Shown here in pieces: positions 11,701 through 21,471 of a stretch of DNA of 64,000 nt. Numbering within the stretch: position 1 is the first letter of the stretch; each line of letters opens with the position of its first letter. Below the pieces are notes generated by a model. It was not told the origin of the DNA, made no database searches, and saw only the letters and a list, made by a program, of their open reading frames with translations. Source of the stretch: Halichondria panicea (Eukaryota > Porifera > Demospongiae > Suberitida > Halichondriidae); the NCBI RefSeq assembly GCF_963675165.1, contig NC_087387.1:6043058-6107057 (forward strand). Direction: 5' to 3'. A program made the position numbers and the translations under genes.

Positions 11701-13220
11701 TCAACATCAGTCTAAGCAACCGTGACAAACAGTGTGCCTACAATCGAAGTGGTGTCTTATGTGGAGAATGTGAACCAGGACTCAGTCTTGTGTTGGCTAC
11801 ATCAAGATGTGCACAATGCTCTGATCTTTACCTTCTTCTACTAATACCATTTGCGCTGGCTGGCATATTGCTAGTTGCTTTAATTCTTGTGCTCAACATC
11901 ACTATAGCAACTGGAAAGATTCATGGCCTCATTTTCTATGCCAACATACTAGCAGCTAATAGATCAATTTTCTTACCTAATTTAAGCAACTTTTTAACAA
12001 TTTTCGTATCATGGGTGAATCTTGACTTGGGTATTGAGACATGCTTTTATGGTGGAATGAACTCTCAAGCGAAAGTGCTTCTTCAACTTGTCTTTCCAGC
12101 ATACCTATTTCTTTTGATGTTCTTAATAATCATTTTGAGCAAGTACTTTGACTCATTTGCAAAGCTCCTCTCCAACAGGAACCCAGTTGCTGCCCTAGGC
12201 ACACTCGTCCTACTCTCTTATTCCAAACTCCTACAGTTTATCATTGCTGCACTGCAATATGTAGTCTTGGATTATCCTGATGGTTCAACCAATACTGTTT
12301 GGTTGTACGACAGCAATGTGCAATACTTCGCTACCAAACACATCCCTCGGTTTGTTGCTGCTGCCATAATCCTCATTGCGGGTGGTTTTTTCACTCTACT
12401 GCTCTTTTTAGGACAATGGCTTCCATATTGTTCAAAGGTTATGAAATGGACCAAGAACACAAAGTACATTGGCTTCATGGATACATACCATGCTCCATTC
12501 ACTCCCAAGCATCGCTACTGGTTGGGACTGCTCCTCTTCGCTTTAATTGTCCACAATCTAGTAGTTGCCATGGCTCCAGACACTTTTCTCCCTATTTTAT
12601 CATCTGGGGTTTTATCAGTTGGACTGATTGTCTGGAAACCACTGAATAATCGTTTGTATAAAAGTAAGTTCTGTGATTCCCTCGAAAGTGTCTATCTACT
12701 CAACATTGCTATTCTTACATTTGGAACCTCTTATGTCAAAGATACAAATAAAGATCAGTCAGCACTAGCCAATACGTCGATGGCCATATCATTCACTCTA
12801 TTTGTGATAACACTCTGCTACCATTTTTACAAATTCATACTCAAGAAAAGTAACACATGGCTGAAGATAGAAGACATCCTAAGGAACTTAAGAGCTGGAG
12901 TTGCAGACAGACGAGCCAACAAAGATCGAGAATTATATCATCCGGTAGTGAATGAAAACGATGACGAAGATGATTACGATCAAAGAGACCCACCTCACAC
13001 TGATGGAGCCATGGATGAAGCTGACCCTGATCGTTACATCACTCCTCACATTATCAGACCAGCCACGAGGCCGGACCAGCTGAGACTATCCTACATGGAT
13101 GAACTAGCCCCCCTCACCACAGAGGACTACAGAATACCAGCCCCTCCCCCTCCAAGAGTCAACCATCGTCGTCCTGTTGTTACACACACAGAAATCAACC
13201 CCATACACAATGAAGTGTGA
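8754..13220 (+). CDS. Beta-helix repeat membrane protein A (intact, single exon, about 1488 aa)
   Basis: This is a large intronless gene. Three in-frame ATGs lie near the 5' end (8664, 8754, 8769). The last two open directly onto the signal peptide NILSWLVLLLSLATVTRS and the ATG in ATGCATGCAGAT is shared by all paralogues. The extracellular part (about nt 9380-10210) is a run of about 24-25-residue repeats with the pattern GGAI-V-SG-VSISNSTL-NNSA, as in right-handed parallel beta-helix or Pmp-like proteins, very rich in N-glycosylation sequons. A cysteine-rich stalk (CDCDP, GVLCGECEPGLS) leads into eight or nine membrane segments (from about nt 11822 to 12840). The cytoplasmic tail is acidic and proline-rich (ITPHIIRPATRPDQLR) and ends HNEV. 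Likely a cell-surface adhesion or recognition protein; the ligand is unknown. Confidence 0.88.
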   Translation: MHADIMLLGNILSWLVLLLSLATVTRSEHYHIVPVDSTDLCHDYQNGTCFILEQLIQTDLLSGGDNLTLSFLPGDHVLTEQLLIRKFSHVHMTGQNTSTAVVRFHSNGEIRFVSTTELNIEHLGFVGANVRPQNLHRGLIIDGVHDVYINDCYFMDFELLNPAETSIVKIVNTQSATIESTLFMNNTGQALHVEADDVYITNSNFTKNDGGAVDIESNNSLINNTEFNYNSAEYGGAVEVVSGTVVITWCTFTNNKASQVGGAISVVSTSVFISNCELTKNSAEEGGAIGVSSGNVSISNSTLKNNSANSGGAIIVSSGNVSISNSTLKNNSANSGGAIIVYSGSVSISDSTHTNNRAALGGAIGILSGNVIIFDNTLINNSANSGGGGAIYVYYSGNVSISNSTLANNRADSGDGGAIVVLSGSNTSISDSTLANNSADSGGAIIVSSGSVSISNSTLTNNSAKYGGGAIAFFSGIVSISNTNITNNNAVYSLIIRQSNVKFTGWNIISNNNGPVYAFNSRVEFNGPTTLSNNHGVFGGALSIIQSQMYINTEGVIITNNTATSGGGIFLRESTLLVNEPLIIYQNTAHQYGGGIYAYSSRVEFHSVLMLSGRPIPPNTPSEIAQNIATNGGGIYAIATTIKLTLSYVTIDSNTATAKGGGVYLEQNSKLYILKDDLEELDQLYYVKLMINNNSAQYGGGIFVADDTDSSTCRGEANKTKTIITDCFIQTIQLYEGNSKGLNYFNTFMTNNTATQSGADIYGGLLDRCTVSQNAEYYDSANALDYINKTIKSSTELSISSKPVQVIVCSDNYNISTKKGHTFKISLMAVDQVGNAMNAAIHSSVVSKSGINRLKEGQAEQEVGNQCTELKYNVFSQDSFAQVEVYAEGPCNNLGISKQLINIYFLNCTCPSGLKPVQSNIECRCDCDPDLQLRYQITNCFEENGVITVERNNNTWIEVINTTNETGYAVSNCVFDYCVERPINISLSNRDKQCAYNRSGVLCGECEPGLSLVLATSRCAQCSDLYLLLLIPFALAGILLVALILVLNITIATGKIHGLIFYANILAANRSIFLPNLSNFLTIFVSWVNLDLGIETCFYGGMNSQAKVLLQLVFPAYLFLLMFLIIILSKYFDSFAKLLSNRNPVAALGTLVLLSYSKLLQFIIAALQYVVLDYPDGSTNTVWLYDSNVQYFATKHIPRFVAAAIILIAGGFFTLLLFLGQWLPYCSKVMKWTKNTKYIGFMDTYHAPFTPKHRYWLGLLLFALIVHNLVVAMAPDTFLPILSSGVLSVGLIVWKPLNNRLYKSKFCDSLESVYLLNIAILTFGTSYVKDTNKDQSALANTSMAISFTLFVITLCYHFYKFILKKSNTWLKIEDILRNLRAGVADRRANKDRELYHPVVNENDDEDDYDQRDPPHTDGAMDEADPDRYITPHIIRPATRPDQLRLSYMDELAPLTTEDYRIPAPPPPRVNHRRPVVTHTEINPIHNEV

Positions 13221-14069
13221 ATTGTATTATTAGCTTATACATCGTAGTATGACGTAGATAGTATACTCTTGGATGTGTTTGCATATTAATAATTATAGGC
13301 AAGGAATTTATTTTGATTGCTTTGTGTTAGTTTTAGAGAGAAGCTATAGACTTGAATGGTTTATACAAATTGTGTTTATTGTACTGATACTTGATTGCTG
13401 ACCCATGCATTATTTTAACACCTAACACATGCAGGTTTGAAAATTCAAATAACAGATCACTGCAAATATCAATTTCAAGAACCCACCTGCATCTTAATCA
13501 CTCCATGCATGTGTATATGCGGTGTACTACTCAGTGTGCATGTGCATTCGTACTATTAGCAGTAGCCATAATTAAATGCTGTCAGAGTACTTTGATATTA
13601 GCTGTTGCTATAGTCGCAAAGATTGAGTGAGGTTTCATCACCTGTGATGTTGATATTAGTCATACAGGCAACATAATTAATGTATTTAATTTATCAATTT
13701 CAGCAACAAATTAATTAAAGCACTTACAGCACATTTTATCTGAATACCAAGTGCAATTGAAAATTACCATGCACTGCATATAAACCTTGCATTGTCAGAC
13801 ATTCCACCACCCTCTTCTAGCTATTGAAGTAACCGTGCATGTAGGTTTCAATCCACTGCCTAGCAACTGCATGCATGAGGTCAGTATCTGCAGTCAGTAA
13901 CCTCACCAATATGTGGAGAAGGTAGCCAGCCAGCACTTCATTACTTTAATATCATGAATGCTTGAAATTTGATGTTAGTGAACTGCGTTCCATAGTCAGT
14001 AACGACTATCCGGAGCTATATATGATATTACATGTGAAGTTGACAAAATTTACAAGTATACATCTGTCC

Positions 14070-14072
<3 letters not shown>
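13221..14072 (+). other. 3' flank of gene A, duplicated sequence, no gene
   Basis: This AT-rich flank contains a GGTTTGAAAATTCAAATAAC block and a CAATTTCAGCAACAAATTAA block. Both recur after A' (about 16230-16600), after B (about 26190-26470) and before the lipase relic at 37.5 kb. They mark the edge of the duplicated unit. No convincing ORF, RNA gene or promoter is seen. Confidence 0.6.

Positions 14073-14160
<88 letters not shown>
14073..14160. repeat. (CA)n microsatellite
   Basis: About 88 bp of nearly uninterrupted CA dinucleotide sit just before the orphan lipase last exon, in the place of the CA-rich tract of the lipase 2 final intron. Confidence 0.97.
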
Positions 14161-14184
14161 ACACCCAACACCATACATGTACAG

Positions 14185-14303
14185 GACATTTGTTCTATCG
14201 CAAGCATATCGTGCAGTACGACCATCTTGACTTCATCTGGGGACTGGACTCAGCTAGTATTGTGTATAATGACATTATTAACATTGCCAAAACCATGTTG
14301 TGA
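14185..14303 (+). pseudogene. Orphan last exon of an acid lipase
   Basis: The CATGTACAG acceptor and 119-nt exon encode GHLFYRKH...[11 protein letters not shown] to ...TML and a stop. It is nearly identical to lipase 2 exon 9 and keeps the catalytic His codon. No other lipase exon lies within 6 kb upstream, because beta-helix gene A occupies that space. It is therefore a duplication remnant and cannot give a working enzyme alone. Confidence 0.85.
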
Positions 14304-15029
14304 AATTGCATGCGTTTTTATTTATGAATTTGTGCCAATAATAATAATTATTTAAGCTGTTATCACGAGAAACATGTTTGAGTAATGTACCATAATGTAC
14401 TATCATACTGTAGAAGTATATGCTGTAAGTTTGAGGTGATGTGGTGCTGTCTGCTCCGCTAAAGAACATGATAGTGGAAAACCAAAATTAATCGGCAATC
14501 ATTGCTCTTCTAAACCATAGATCTAAATGCAGGGACCTAGACTGTAACGTGTAATCAATACTGCATGGTTACGGTAGTAATTTAAAATTTTTGTATATTT
14601 TTAGTTTATTAATTTTTTGGCGGATTTGTAGCAAATTCATAATAAATACGTATGAGTTGATTGGAGTCAGATATATCAGTATTAATAGACAAGAAAAGGG
14701 CTAGGTTGATTAGCTAATAACTGTCAATCAGCGCAGACTAATGCATGGACATGCAGTAGATAGACGAATATTCATCCTTGGCTAACCGCAATCTCATCAG
14801 ACTTCTTCTGAGAAAAAAGAGACCCTGAACCATCCCATGAAAAGTCTGTATCTGCACAATGGGCAGTAGATTTCAGTGCCAATAAAAACAAGCTACTGCA
14901 TGTGATGCACTGTTACAAAATAAGATTCTGTATTAGGGCGAAATTTTTGAGGCGCTTAATTTTCGCTGTTTTCCTCTGATGGAAGGTGGTTTGTTATGAG
15001 AGGTTCCACTCCACATGTGTACTATTTAT
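14304..15029. other. Repeat-rich spacer, no gene
   Basis: The spacer carries sequence shared with 20100-20960 and 44200-44880: GTAAGTTTGAG, a CGAAATTTTTGAGGCGC MITE-like end and a GGAGGTTCCACT segment. This is the same pre-array sequence that precedes genes B and C. No coding feature is supported. Confidence 0.6.
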
Positions 15030-15190
15030 ACAATGCCACTACCTAAAAAACAGTCCCTCACATGTCACACAATACACAATGCCACTAGTCCCTCACATGT
15101 CACACAATACACAATGCCACTAGTCCCTCACATGTCACACAATACACAATGCCACTAGTCCCTCACATGTCACACAATACACAACGCCAT
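15030..15190 (+). repeat. 35-bp tandem array upstream of A'
   Basis: About four units begin CACTAGTCCCTCACATGTCA. The 35-bp unit is the 44-bp unit of the other arrays with the ACACAAAG part removed. The array stands where arrays stand before the intact family genes. Confidence 0.9.
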
Positions 15191-15298
15191 TACCAACTAT
15201 GCATGCAGCCTTTGTCAGCTCATAATTATATAGACTACAAACAATACAATGACTGCATGTATGGCTGAACATTAATTGTATGCTCTAATCTAAACTTC

Positions 15299-16088
15299 AT
15301 GGATACATACCATGCTCCATTCACTCCCAAGCATCGCTACTGGGTGGGACTGCTCCTCTTTGCTTTAATTATCCACAATCTAGTAGTTGCTATGACTTCA
15401 AACACGGCTTTCTCTATTCTATCATCTGGGGTTCTATCAGTTGGACTGATTGTTTGGAAACAACTGAATAATCGTTTGTTAAAAGTAAATTCTGTGATTC
15501 CCTTGAAACTCTCTATCTATATTCAATGTTGCTATTCTATCAAATGGCGCCTTCATTGTCAAAGATACATACATGTTATTGTGTACAAAGAAAGATCAGT
15601 CAGTACTAGCCAATACGTCGATGACTATATTATCATTCACTCTATTTATGATAACACTCTGCTACCATTTTCACCGATTCGTACTCAAAAAGAGTAATAC
15701 ATGGCTGAGGATAGAGGAAATCTTAAGGAACTTAGGAGCTGGTGTTGCAGACAGACGAGCCAACAATGGTCGAGCCAATGAAAACGATGACGATGAATTA
15801 CTCGAAGTAGTGGACGACTATGAACAAAGAGACGCCTTGAACCCACCTTACACTGATGGAGCAGTGGAAGAAGCTGACCCTGATCGTTACATCACTCCTC
15901 CCATTATCAGACCAGCCACGAGGCCGGACCAGCTGAGACTATCCTACATGGATGAACTAGCCCCCGTCACCACAGAGGACTACAGAATACCAGCCCCTCC
16001 CCCTACAAGAACCAACCATCGTCCTGCTGTTACGCACACAGAAATCGAAATACACAACGTATATAGTGTGAAAGCTTATACATTGTAG
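15299..16088 (+). pseudogene. Beta-helix membrane protein A', 5'-truncated and frameshifted
   Basis: Only the part from the YHAPFTPKHRYW segment onward remains: the last membrane segments and the cytoplasmic tail (ITPPIIRPATRPDQLR). The signal peptide, all beta-helix repeats, the Cys stalk and the first membrane segments are absent. A one-base deletion near 15480 and further small indels near 15520-15580 shift the frame between 15299-15480 and 15573-16088. The final HNEV is lost and the frame runs on. The promoter stem-loop and TATA block are missing too, so this is a clear pseudogene. Confidence 0.9.
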
Positions 16089-17373
16089 ATAGTATACTCC
16101 TATGCGCATGTTTGTACAATGAATATAAGAAATTAGTGTGTTAATAATAATTTTGATTTCGATTTCTTTGGAATAATTAATTTTGTGTTCTTTGTACTGA
16201 ATACTTGATTGCTGACCCATGCATTATTAGGTTTGAAGATTCAAATAACAGATCACTGCAAATATCAATTTCAAGGATCCATCTGGGTCTTAATCACTCC
16301 ATGCATGTGTATATGCAGTGCACTACTCAGTGTGCATGTGCATTCGTATACTATACTTAGCAGTATAGCCATAGTCAATTTTATTTCAAAATGTGGCTGC
16401 ATGACAATGAATTAAGTGTGCTGTAATTACAGTAACTAAATGCTGTCAGAGTACTTTGACAGTAGCTGTTGCTATAGTCGCAAAGATTTACGAGGTATTA
16501 TCACCTGTTCATGGTGTTTTTATTAGCCGTCATACAGATACTGAACAAAATTAATGTATTAATTATAATCATGTCAATTTCAGCAACAAATTAATTAAAG
16601 CACTTACAGCACAGTTCTATCAACATTATTTTCACTAAAATAAGAATTGCAATTGTTAAATCGTGAGTTGCAAAGATGCTATGGAGGTTCTGAACGGTCG
16701 AAAAGTTTGGCTGTCGACATGCTTAGGCACAACTTCAAGCCACTTGAGTAGCATGGAATCTATCACCACCAGAAACATCTGACCTAAGACGGCTAACGTT
16801 GTCTAGTTAATCACATAAAAAATGTGTACATACAGCAAGTTACTTCCTACAACTAGTTGTTCGCCTATAACCGTTATAAAAGCGAAAACTCGGCCTGAGA
16901 TCGAGGTTACCCGAGAAGCATGATTACTACACACTTCTTATTGCTCATTATAGATATGGAATGAAACATGTCAGTGAGAGGAAAAACGACGCTATATTAA
17001 CTATGTAACATCACAGATACATTCAATGCCATGTTTATCAGTCTCATAATATTATGTCATACATGGAATTTCAATGGAATCGTCTGCCACTGTGTGAGAG
17101 TTTGACATGATGTGTGTCTGTCCACCATCTTCTGCATGTATACCATAATGATAATGGTACTACATTCTTGTGCATGGACTGTAACTTTAAAGTCAAGCTG
17201 CAGGAACACATGTCATTGACTATTGCATGATTCCAGTATATGCAGTTATCACGTACCCTTTTACTGCATCTGTCCACACATGCATGCAGGACATGTACAC
17301 ACACGCCGTACTTCATGATATGCTACATGCATCATTTAGCATACGGCCATAGCATCTTAATGCCTAATTAGTT
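16089..17373. other. 3' flank of A' and decayed lipase-end remnant
   Basis: Positions 16200-16640 repeat the 3' flank of gene A. Positions 17100-17300 repeat a block also found at 50220-50440 (ACACGATGTGTGTCTGTCC-like, then GCAGTTATCACGTACCC), ending near 17290 in GCAGGACATGTAC. That last piece resembles the acceptor and first codons of lipase exon 9, heavily decayed. No intact gene is seen. Confidence 0.55.
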
Positions 17374-17600
17374 AAGAATTTGTGGGAGATTGAGCCGCTC
17401 TTTGATCTGGTGAACACAGACTAACAGCTGTCTCCATCATGTGTGGTGCATGTGTGCCTGACATGTATGTACGAAAATTTATGAAGTATTGGGTGGTCTA
17501 AGTCAAGCAGGATATAAAAGCTCCCACCAACAGCAGTTCAGCAGCAAGGATCATCAGTGGACTATATATAACTATAGGTTGTGTGATCAAGACAAGAAAT
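17374..17600 (+). promoter_or_regulatory. Upstream module and TATA box of peptide gene 1
   Basis: The AAGAATTTGTGGGAGATTGAG module (from 17374, through CAGACTAACAGCTGTC) is followed about 75 bp later by GGTCTAAGTCAAGCAGG and the TATA box TATAAAA at 17513-17519. A conserved leader follows (CAGCAAGGATCATCAGTGG). TATA to ATG is about 100 bp. The same order precedes peptide genes 2 and 3. Confidence 0.7.
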
Positions 17601-17613
17601 CTTCTCGCTGAAA

Positions 17614-18543
17614 ATGAAATCCTTTATTCTTCTCATTAGTGTGATCGCTATAGCAACCATTGTGTCTGCTGCACCATCTTCCAGTGGTAAGCACACTTCT
17701 GTGTATTTATATATATATAGGGCTGACGTTTGAGGCAACATTTCACAGTGTATATGTAGTTATATATATAGGAGTATAAACCATGCATGCATGACATGTG
17801 CAGGCATCAATCGAGCTATGGAGGAATCTTACAAAACGATGTGCTGTGACCTAAAGCTGCCATGCTGTCATTTCAGTAATCAGAACAGGGTGGTGGAAAA
17901 TCAAGGTATATACTTGACAGATCATCACTCCAACAAAACAATTGTATGTACTAGTATAATTTGAGCAAGTGAGCCTTCCAGTTGCATAGACCCATGCATG
18001 GTTTTCCATAACACTGAATTTTGCATTCTGATAGAACTCTCATAATTAGGGATGATGTTGAGTACATCATGTATATAATTATGCATGTACATGTATTTAG
18101 ATCATGTTTGTCATAAATACTGCAATCTGATTGGTTAGAGGAAATGTTCTATCCCATTTAGAAAATCATGTACTTCAATAGAAAATCATGTACTTCAATA
18201 GAAAATCATGTACTTCACTTAGAAAATTATGTAGCAAAGATTAGATAAGAACATTCAAATCTGATTGGCTAAATACTCATGGTTGCTATGATCTAAAATG
18301 CTTAGACACTGTTTAGGAAGTTTCCACATGATTTAGAAGTCCTCAGGGCTAGTAGAACCCTCACTGCGTTCGGGATACTACAACCAGCCCTTTGGGCTTC
18401 TAAATCATGTAGAAACTTCCTAAACAGTGTCTAACTATTATATAGACTTTAGTCATATAACATGTGCAGGCTTGAACGTGATTATCCAGCGTCGATCGCA
18501 GCGTTTTTGCTGTAGAAATCATTTGTGGTGTTGTCCAAATTAA
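17614..18543 (+). CDS. Small secreted peptide with paired cysteines, gene 1 (82 aa)
   Basis: Exons 17614-17686, 17804-17905 and 18470-18543 have canonical borders, all in phase 1. Exon 1 is a signal peptide (MKSFILLISVIAIATIVSAA). Exon 2 encodes the first pair of cysteine pairs, CCDLKLPCC, and exon 3 the second, CCRNHLWCCP, followed by a stop. The mature peptide has eight Cys as two CC-x5-CC blocks. This spacing matches the CC-x-D-x-x-H-CCP core of granulins, but the full 12-Cys granulin pattern is absent. I know no named family for it. Extracellular release is likely and the target is unknown. A possible fourth exon, used by gene 2, is still visible at 18615 but lies after the stop here. The second intron carries a palindromic insertion. 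Confidence 0.75.
18165..18235. repeat. 20-bp tandem repeat in peptide 1 intron
   Basis: About three and a half copies of AGAAAATCATGTACTTCAAT. They lie within the roughly 340-bp insertion that distinguishes this intron from its paralogues. Confidence 0.85.
18304..18432. mobile_element. Palindromic MITE in peptide 1 intron
   Basis: The left end AGACACTGTTTAGGAAGTTT and its complement at the right end (about 18412-18432) continue inward through CATGATTTAGAAG. The element is about 129 bp. The paralogous intron of peptide gene 2 lacks it. No clear target duplication was established. Confidence 0.7.
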
Positions 18544-19224
18544 GGTGGGAAAATAAAGGTATCGTTATACTTCATCAAATTGTATAATCACATTTCATAT
18601 TATAATCATTGCAGCTGGTGCTATGTGGGGCTGATGGAGACGTAATTTACGAGACAGAGTTGTATCCAATAATTGTATAGTTAAGTTAGAATATTATAGC
18701 ATTTAGAACCCTCAAAGTTTTGTTAACAGTTTTGTAGAATATATTTTTCTGTAATAGTTTTCTACAGCTGATTTGTAATGAAAGCAGACATTCATCATGT
18801 GCTATTAGTATTATTTCCATGGTGCATTTAGCCAGCTGTGAACAGCCCGAAATGAATACATATAATAGACCACAAATTAGTTAAAGAATTTGTGGAAAGA
18901 GAATTATGACCTTAAGATTGTCAAAAGCATGCATGCATGTAATTGTGAGAGTGCATACATTTGAATTAGTAGATGTGGGCCATAATTATATACACTTTGT
19001 TGTACCATGATGTAAGAATTTGTGCCGAAAGTGAGCTCTGATTATCACACAACTGTCACTATTGTATCATGTGCGTACAATTATATAGTGTGTGCCTGAT
19101 CATCTGCTGTATATATGCATGTATAAATACACTGCCTTCTTATGCACTGAAGATGCAGATTCCAACAGACCACTCTTTTATAATGATTAGCTTCATCCAT
19201 GCACACATGCACACACCTCACACA
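18544..19224. other. Peptide 1 downstream region
   Basis: 18615-18640 retains a copy of the fourth peptide exon (GCTATGTGGGGCTGA). The 3' flank to about 18780 is nearly identical to 43286-43450 after gene 2. Decayed copies of the AAGAATTTGTG module occur near 18892 and 19013. No other gene is seen. Confidence 0.55.
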
Positions 19225-19296
19225 GGTGTTTATCATAAAGCATATCATTATCATGATGCACGGCCATTCATCTGGGGATGTGAGACTGCGTTTTAA
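19225..19296 (+). pseudogene. Strongly decayed lipase last exon
   Basis: After a CACACAG acceptor the frame reads GVYHKAYH...FIWGCETAF and stops. This aligns with GHVFYRKH...FIWGLDSA of lipase exon 9. The catalytic His region YDHLDF is altered to YHDARPF. The exon ends early, so it is a fossil. Confidence 0.6.
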
Positions 19297-19416
19297 ATGA
19301 TTAGTGTGTACACATGCACCATTATATTTAGCAATTGTTGTAAGTTTTTGATAAATAATCGAGCGTATCCCAGAGACTTAATTTTGCATGTGAAGTGGAT
19401 CATGCCCCAATAGTAA

Positions 19417-19725
19417 AAGAATTTGTGGGAGATTGAGCCGCTCTTTGATCTGGTGACTACAGACTAACAGCTGTCTCAATCATGTGTGACATGTGGTGTG
19501 TGGTCAGTGTGGTATGTGCCTGACATGACCATGCATGCATGAGAAATTCGATGTTTTGCGAGCATCATGCGTGTGGGCATGCAATGATCATTTCACAAAA
19601 ATATAATCACAAACCCTATAAAAAGAACGCAATAGTTAGATCGCAAAAGTTTGGCTCATTCGCAAAGGTTTTTCACCAGTAAAATATTTGAGGCATTGGG
19701 TGGTATAGCCAAGCAGGGTATAAAG
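19417..19725 (+). promoter_or_regulatory. Module and TATA box before a dead peptide copy
   Basis: An AAAGAATTTGTGGGAGATTG module is followed by an extra segment shared with 43680-43810 (TCGCAAAAGTTTGGCTC). The motif GGGTATAAAG lies at about 19717-19725 with the AGCAGCAAGGATCATCAG leader after it. The promoter order is intact although the gene is not. Confidence 0.6.
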
Positions 19726-19817
19726 CTCCTACCAGCAGCAGTTCAGCAGCAAGGATCATCAGCGGACTAACTATAATGGATATTCATTGAATCATGTGAC
19801 CAATTATAATAATAGTA

Positions 19818-20073
19818 GCTCATTGCATGGTGTCATTGCCATAGCAACCATTGTGTCTGCCGCACCATCTCCCCATGAGTCAGCATTCATGTACACTAAC
19901 AGTGTATGCATTGGTGAACACTGTATATCCTATAACCTTAAATATTAATTCACATGCAGTGCCATACATAGTAATACCGTAATTTCGGTATAGAGTACGG
20001 TATATATGCATGTACAGGCAATCAGGCAATGGAGGAATCTTTCAAAATGATATGCTGTCAAGACTCAGTGTAG
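19818..20073 (+). pseudogene. Dead copy of the cysteine-pair peptide gene
   Basis: An exon 1-like stretch (19818-19880) keeps the codons for VIAIATIVSAAPS but has lost the start and the 5' half of the signal peptide. An exon 2-like stretch (20018-20073) reads AMEESFKMICC, then stops at 20071 before the second cysteine pair. No exon 3 was found. Confidence 0.75.
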
Positions 20074-21027
20074 AATAGGCTGCCAATATTACATAGCTAG
20101 GGCTGATGTTTGGGTGTACCATACTTTATATAAGCATGCTGTAAGTTTGAGCTGACGTACTGTTCACTCGGCTAAAGATGATGGAAAATTAATTGGCAAT
20201 GTTTGTATGCATGCCCTTCTAAATCATATAGTAAATCGTATATAGATGCATGGGACTTATAAAGCCTTTAGTATCTTACTATTAAAGACTGTAGTAATTT
20301 CAGTCTGTTTTTAATTTGTGTAGTACTCATTTTGGTACACTTGCAGTAAATTCATAATAGCATAATTATAATGAATCAGTAGACGAAAAAAAAGGGCTAT
20401 ATATATAGGTTACTTAGCATATACTAAAAGTACAAAACAAGTTTAAAATTTATGTATGAGATTCATAAATTTTTTAATGCGTTGTTATTTTAGTGCAGAC
20501 ATAATTCAACCTGTACAGACACGCCCACAACTTCAAGAGGAGACTTCGGTAGCTTATAATAAGTGTGTGGGCGTGCCTGTGCCTTGGTAATGGTCATCAT
20601 CATGGTTGGGTTGTGTGGTAAAGATTGTAATGAAAGAACTGTATTGTGTGAAGGCTGCTTCTGTTGCACATGGTTATAGTCTAAGAGATATACTCTATAC
20701 AAATTAGCGGCCCATAATTATACATCCATGTGCTGAAACAGTCGACCATTAGCATGCATTCAGTAGATAAACAAAGATTCATTGGCTGACTGCATGCAAT
20801 CTCATCTGATCTGAGACCTTGAACCACCATGCATTAATTGACAAGTCTGTATCTGCACAATGGATACAGTTATACTGCATTTTCGAGGTGCATAATTTTC
20901 GCTGTTTTCGTGCGTTAGTAATCCTACAATAGAAGACACAATGTTGTCCTCTGATTGGAGGGTGGTCCGTTACAGGAGGTTCCACTGTGAATAGGTCATT
21001 GTGTTTTGTGATACTGTTTATTATACA
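20074..21027. repeat. Interspersed repeat region before array B
   Basis: Blocks are shared with 39360-39600 (a GTGTGTGGGCGTG and CCTTGGTAATGGTCATCAT region), with 44200-44880 and with 14400-15000, including a GCATTTTCGAGGTGC MITE-like end near 20878. No coding or RNA gene is supported. Confidence 0.6.
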
Positions 21028-21180
21028 ATGCCACTACACAAAGCAGTCCCTCACATGTCACACAACACACAATGCCACTACACAAAGCAGTCCCTCACAT
21101 GTCACACAACACACAATGCCACTACACAAAGCAGTCCCTCACATGTCACACAACGCACAATGCCGCTACCTATTATGCAT
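21028..21180 (+). repeat. 44-bp tandem array upstream of beta-helix gene B
   Basis: Just over three units, starting CACTACACAAAGCAGTCCCT, are nearly identical to one another. This is the shortest of the full-unit arrays. Confidence 0.92.
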
Positions 21181-21218
21181 GCAGCTATTGTCAGCTCACA
21201 TAGACTACACACAATACA

Positions 21219-21404
21219 ATGCAAGCTTGAAACAGTATATGGTTGAATCTATTATACACTATAATGAAGCTTGCATGGTGTATAGTCGTGGGACTGCATG
21301 TTTCAATAGAAGAGTATTGACTAACATAAATTGGCGAAAGAAAAGAAAGCAACATTTATTCAGTAAGTGAGTTGAAGTTTAGATCTGTGTAGTCTATATA
21401 TAGA
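21219..21404 (+). promoter_or_regulatory. Conserved promoter block of beta-helix gene B
   Basis: ATGCAAGCTT at 21219-21228 and AAGCTTGCAT at 21267-21276 form the same stem as in gene A with a shorter loop. The GTATAGTCGTGGGACTG segment and a TATATATAGA box at about 21395-21404 follow. Conservation of the arms despite loop changes favours a functional stem or a palindromic binding site. Confidence 0.6.
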
Positions 21405-21471
21405 ACATGTACAGCCATACAGCCATTCTGTACTATTAGCATACCAACAACCATCATCATAAATGCACCCC

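Noticed and set aside
12272-12649. Frames on both strands over the membrane part of gene A
   Set aside because: Shadow frames of the conserved coding region, seen at the same place in B and C without own signals.
8754-13220. Bacterial Pmp/autotransporter gene from a symbiont or contaminant
   Set aside because: Flanking spliced genes, TATA-type promoters, tail sequence and scaffold-wide duplicates show that it is a host gene. The C-terminus is a helical membrane bundle, not an autotransporter barrel.
14073-14160. Coding His/Thr run before the orphan lipase exon
   Set aside because: It is a plain CA microsatellite, and the lipase reading begins only after the CAG acceptor.
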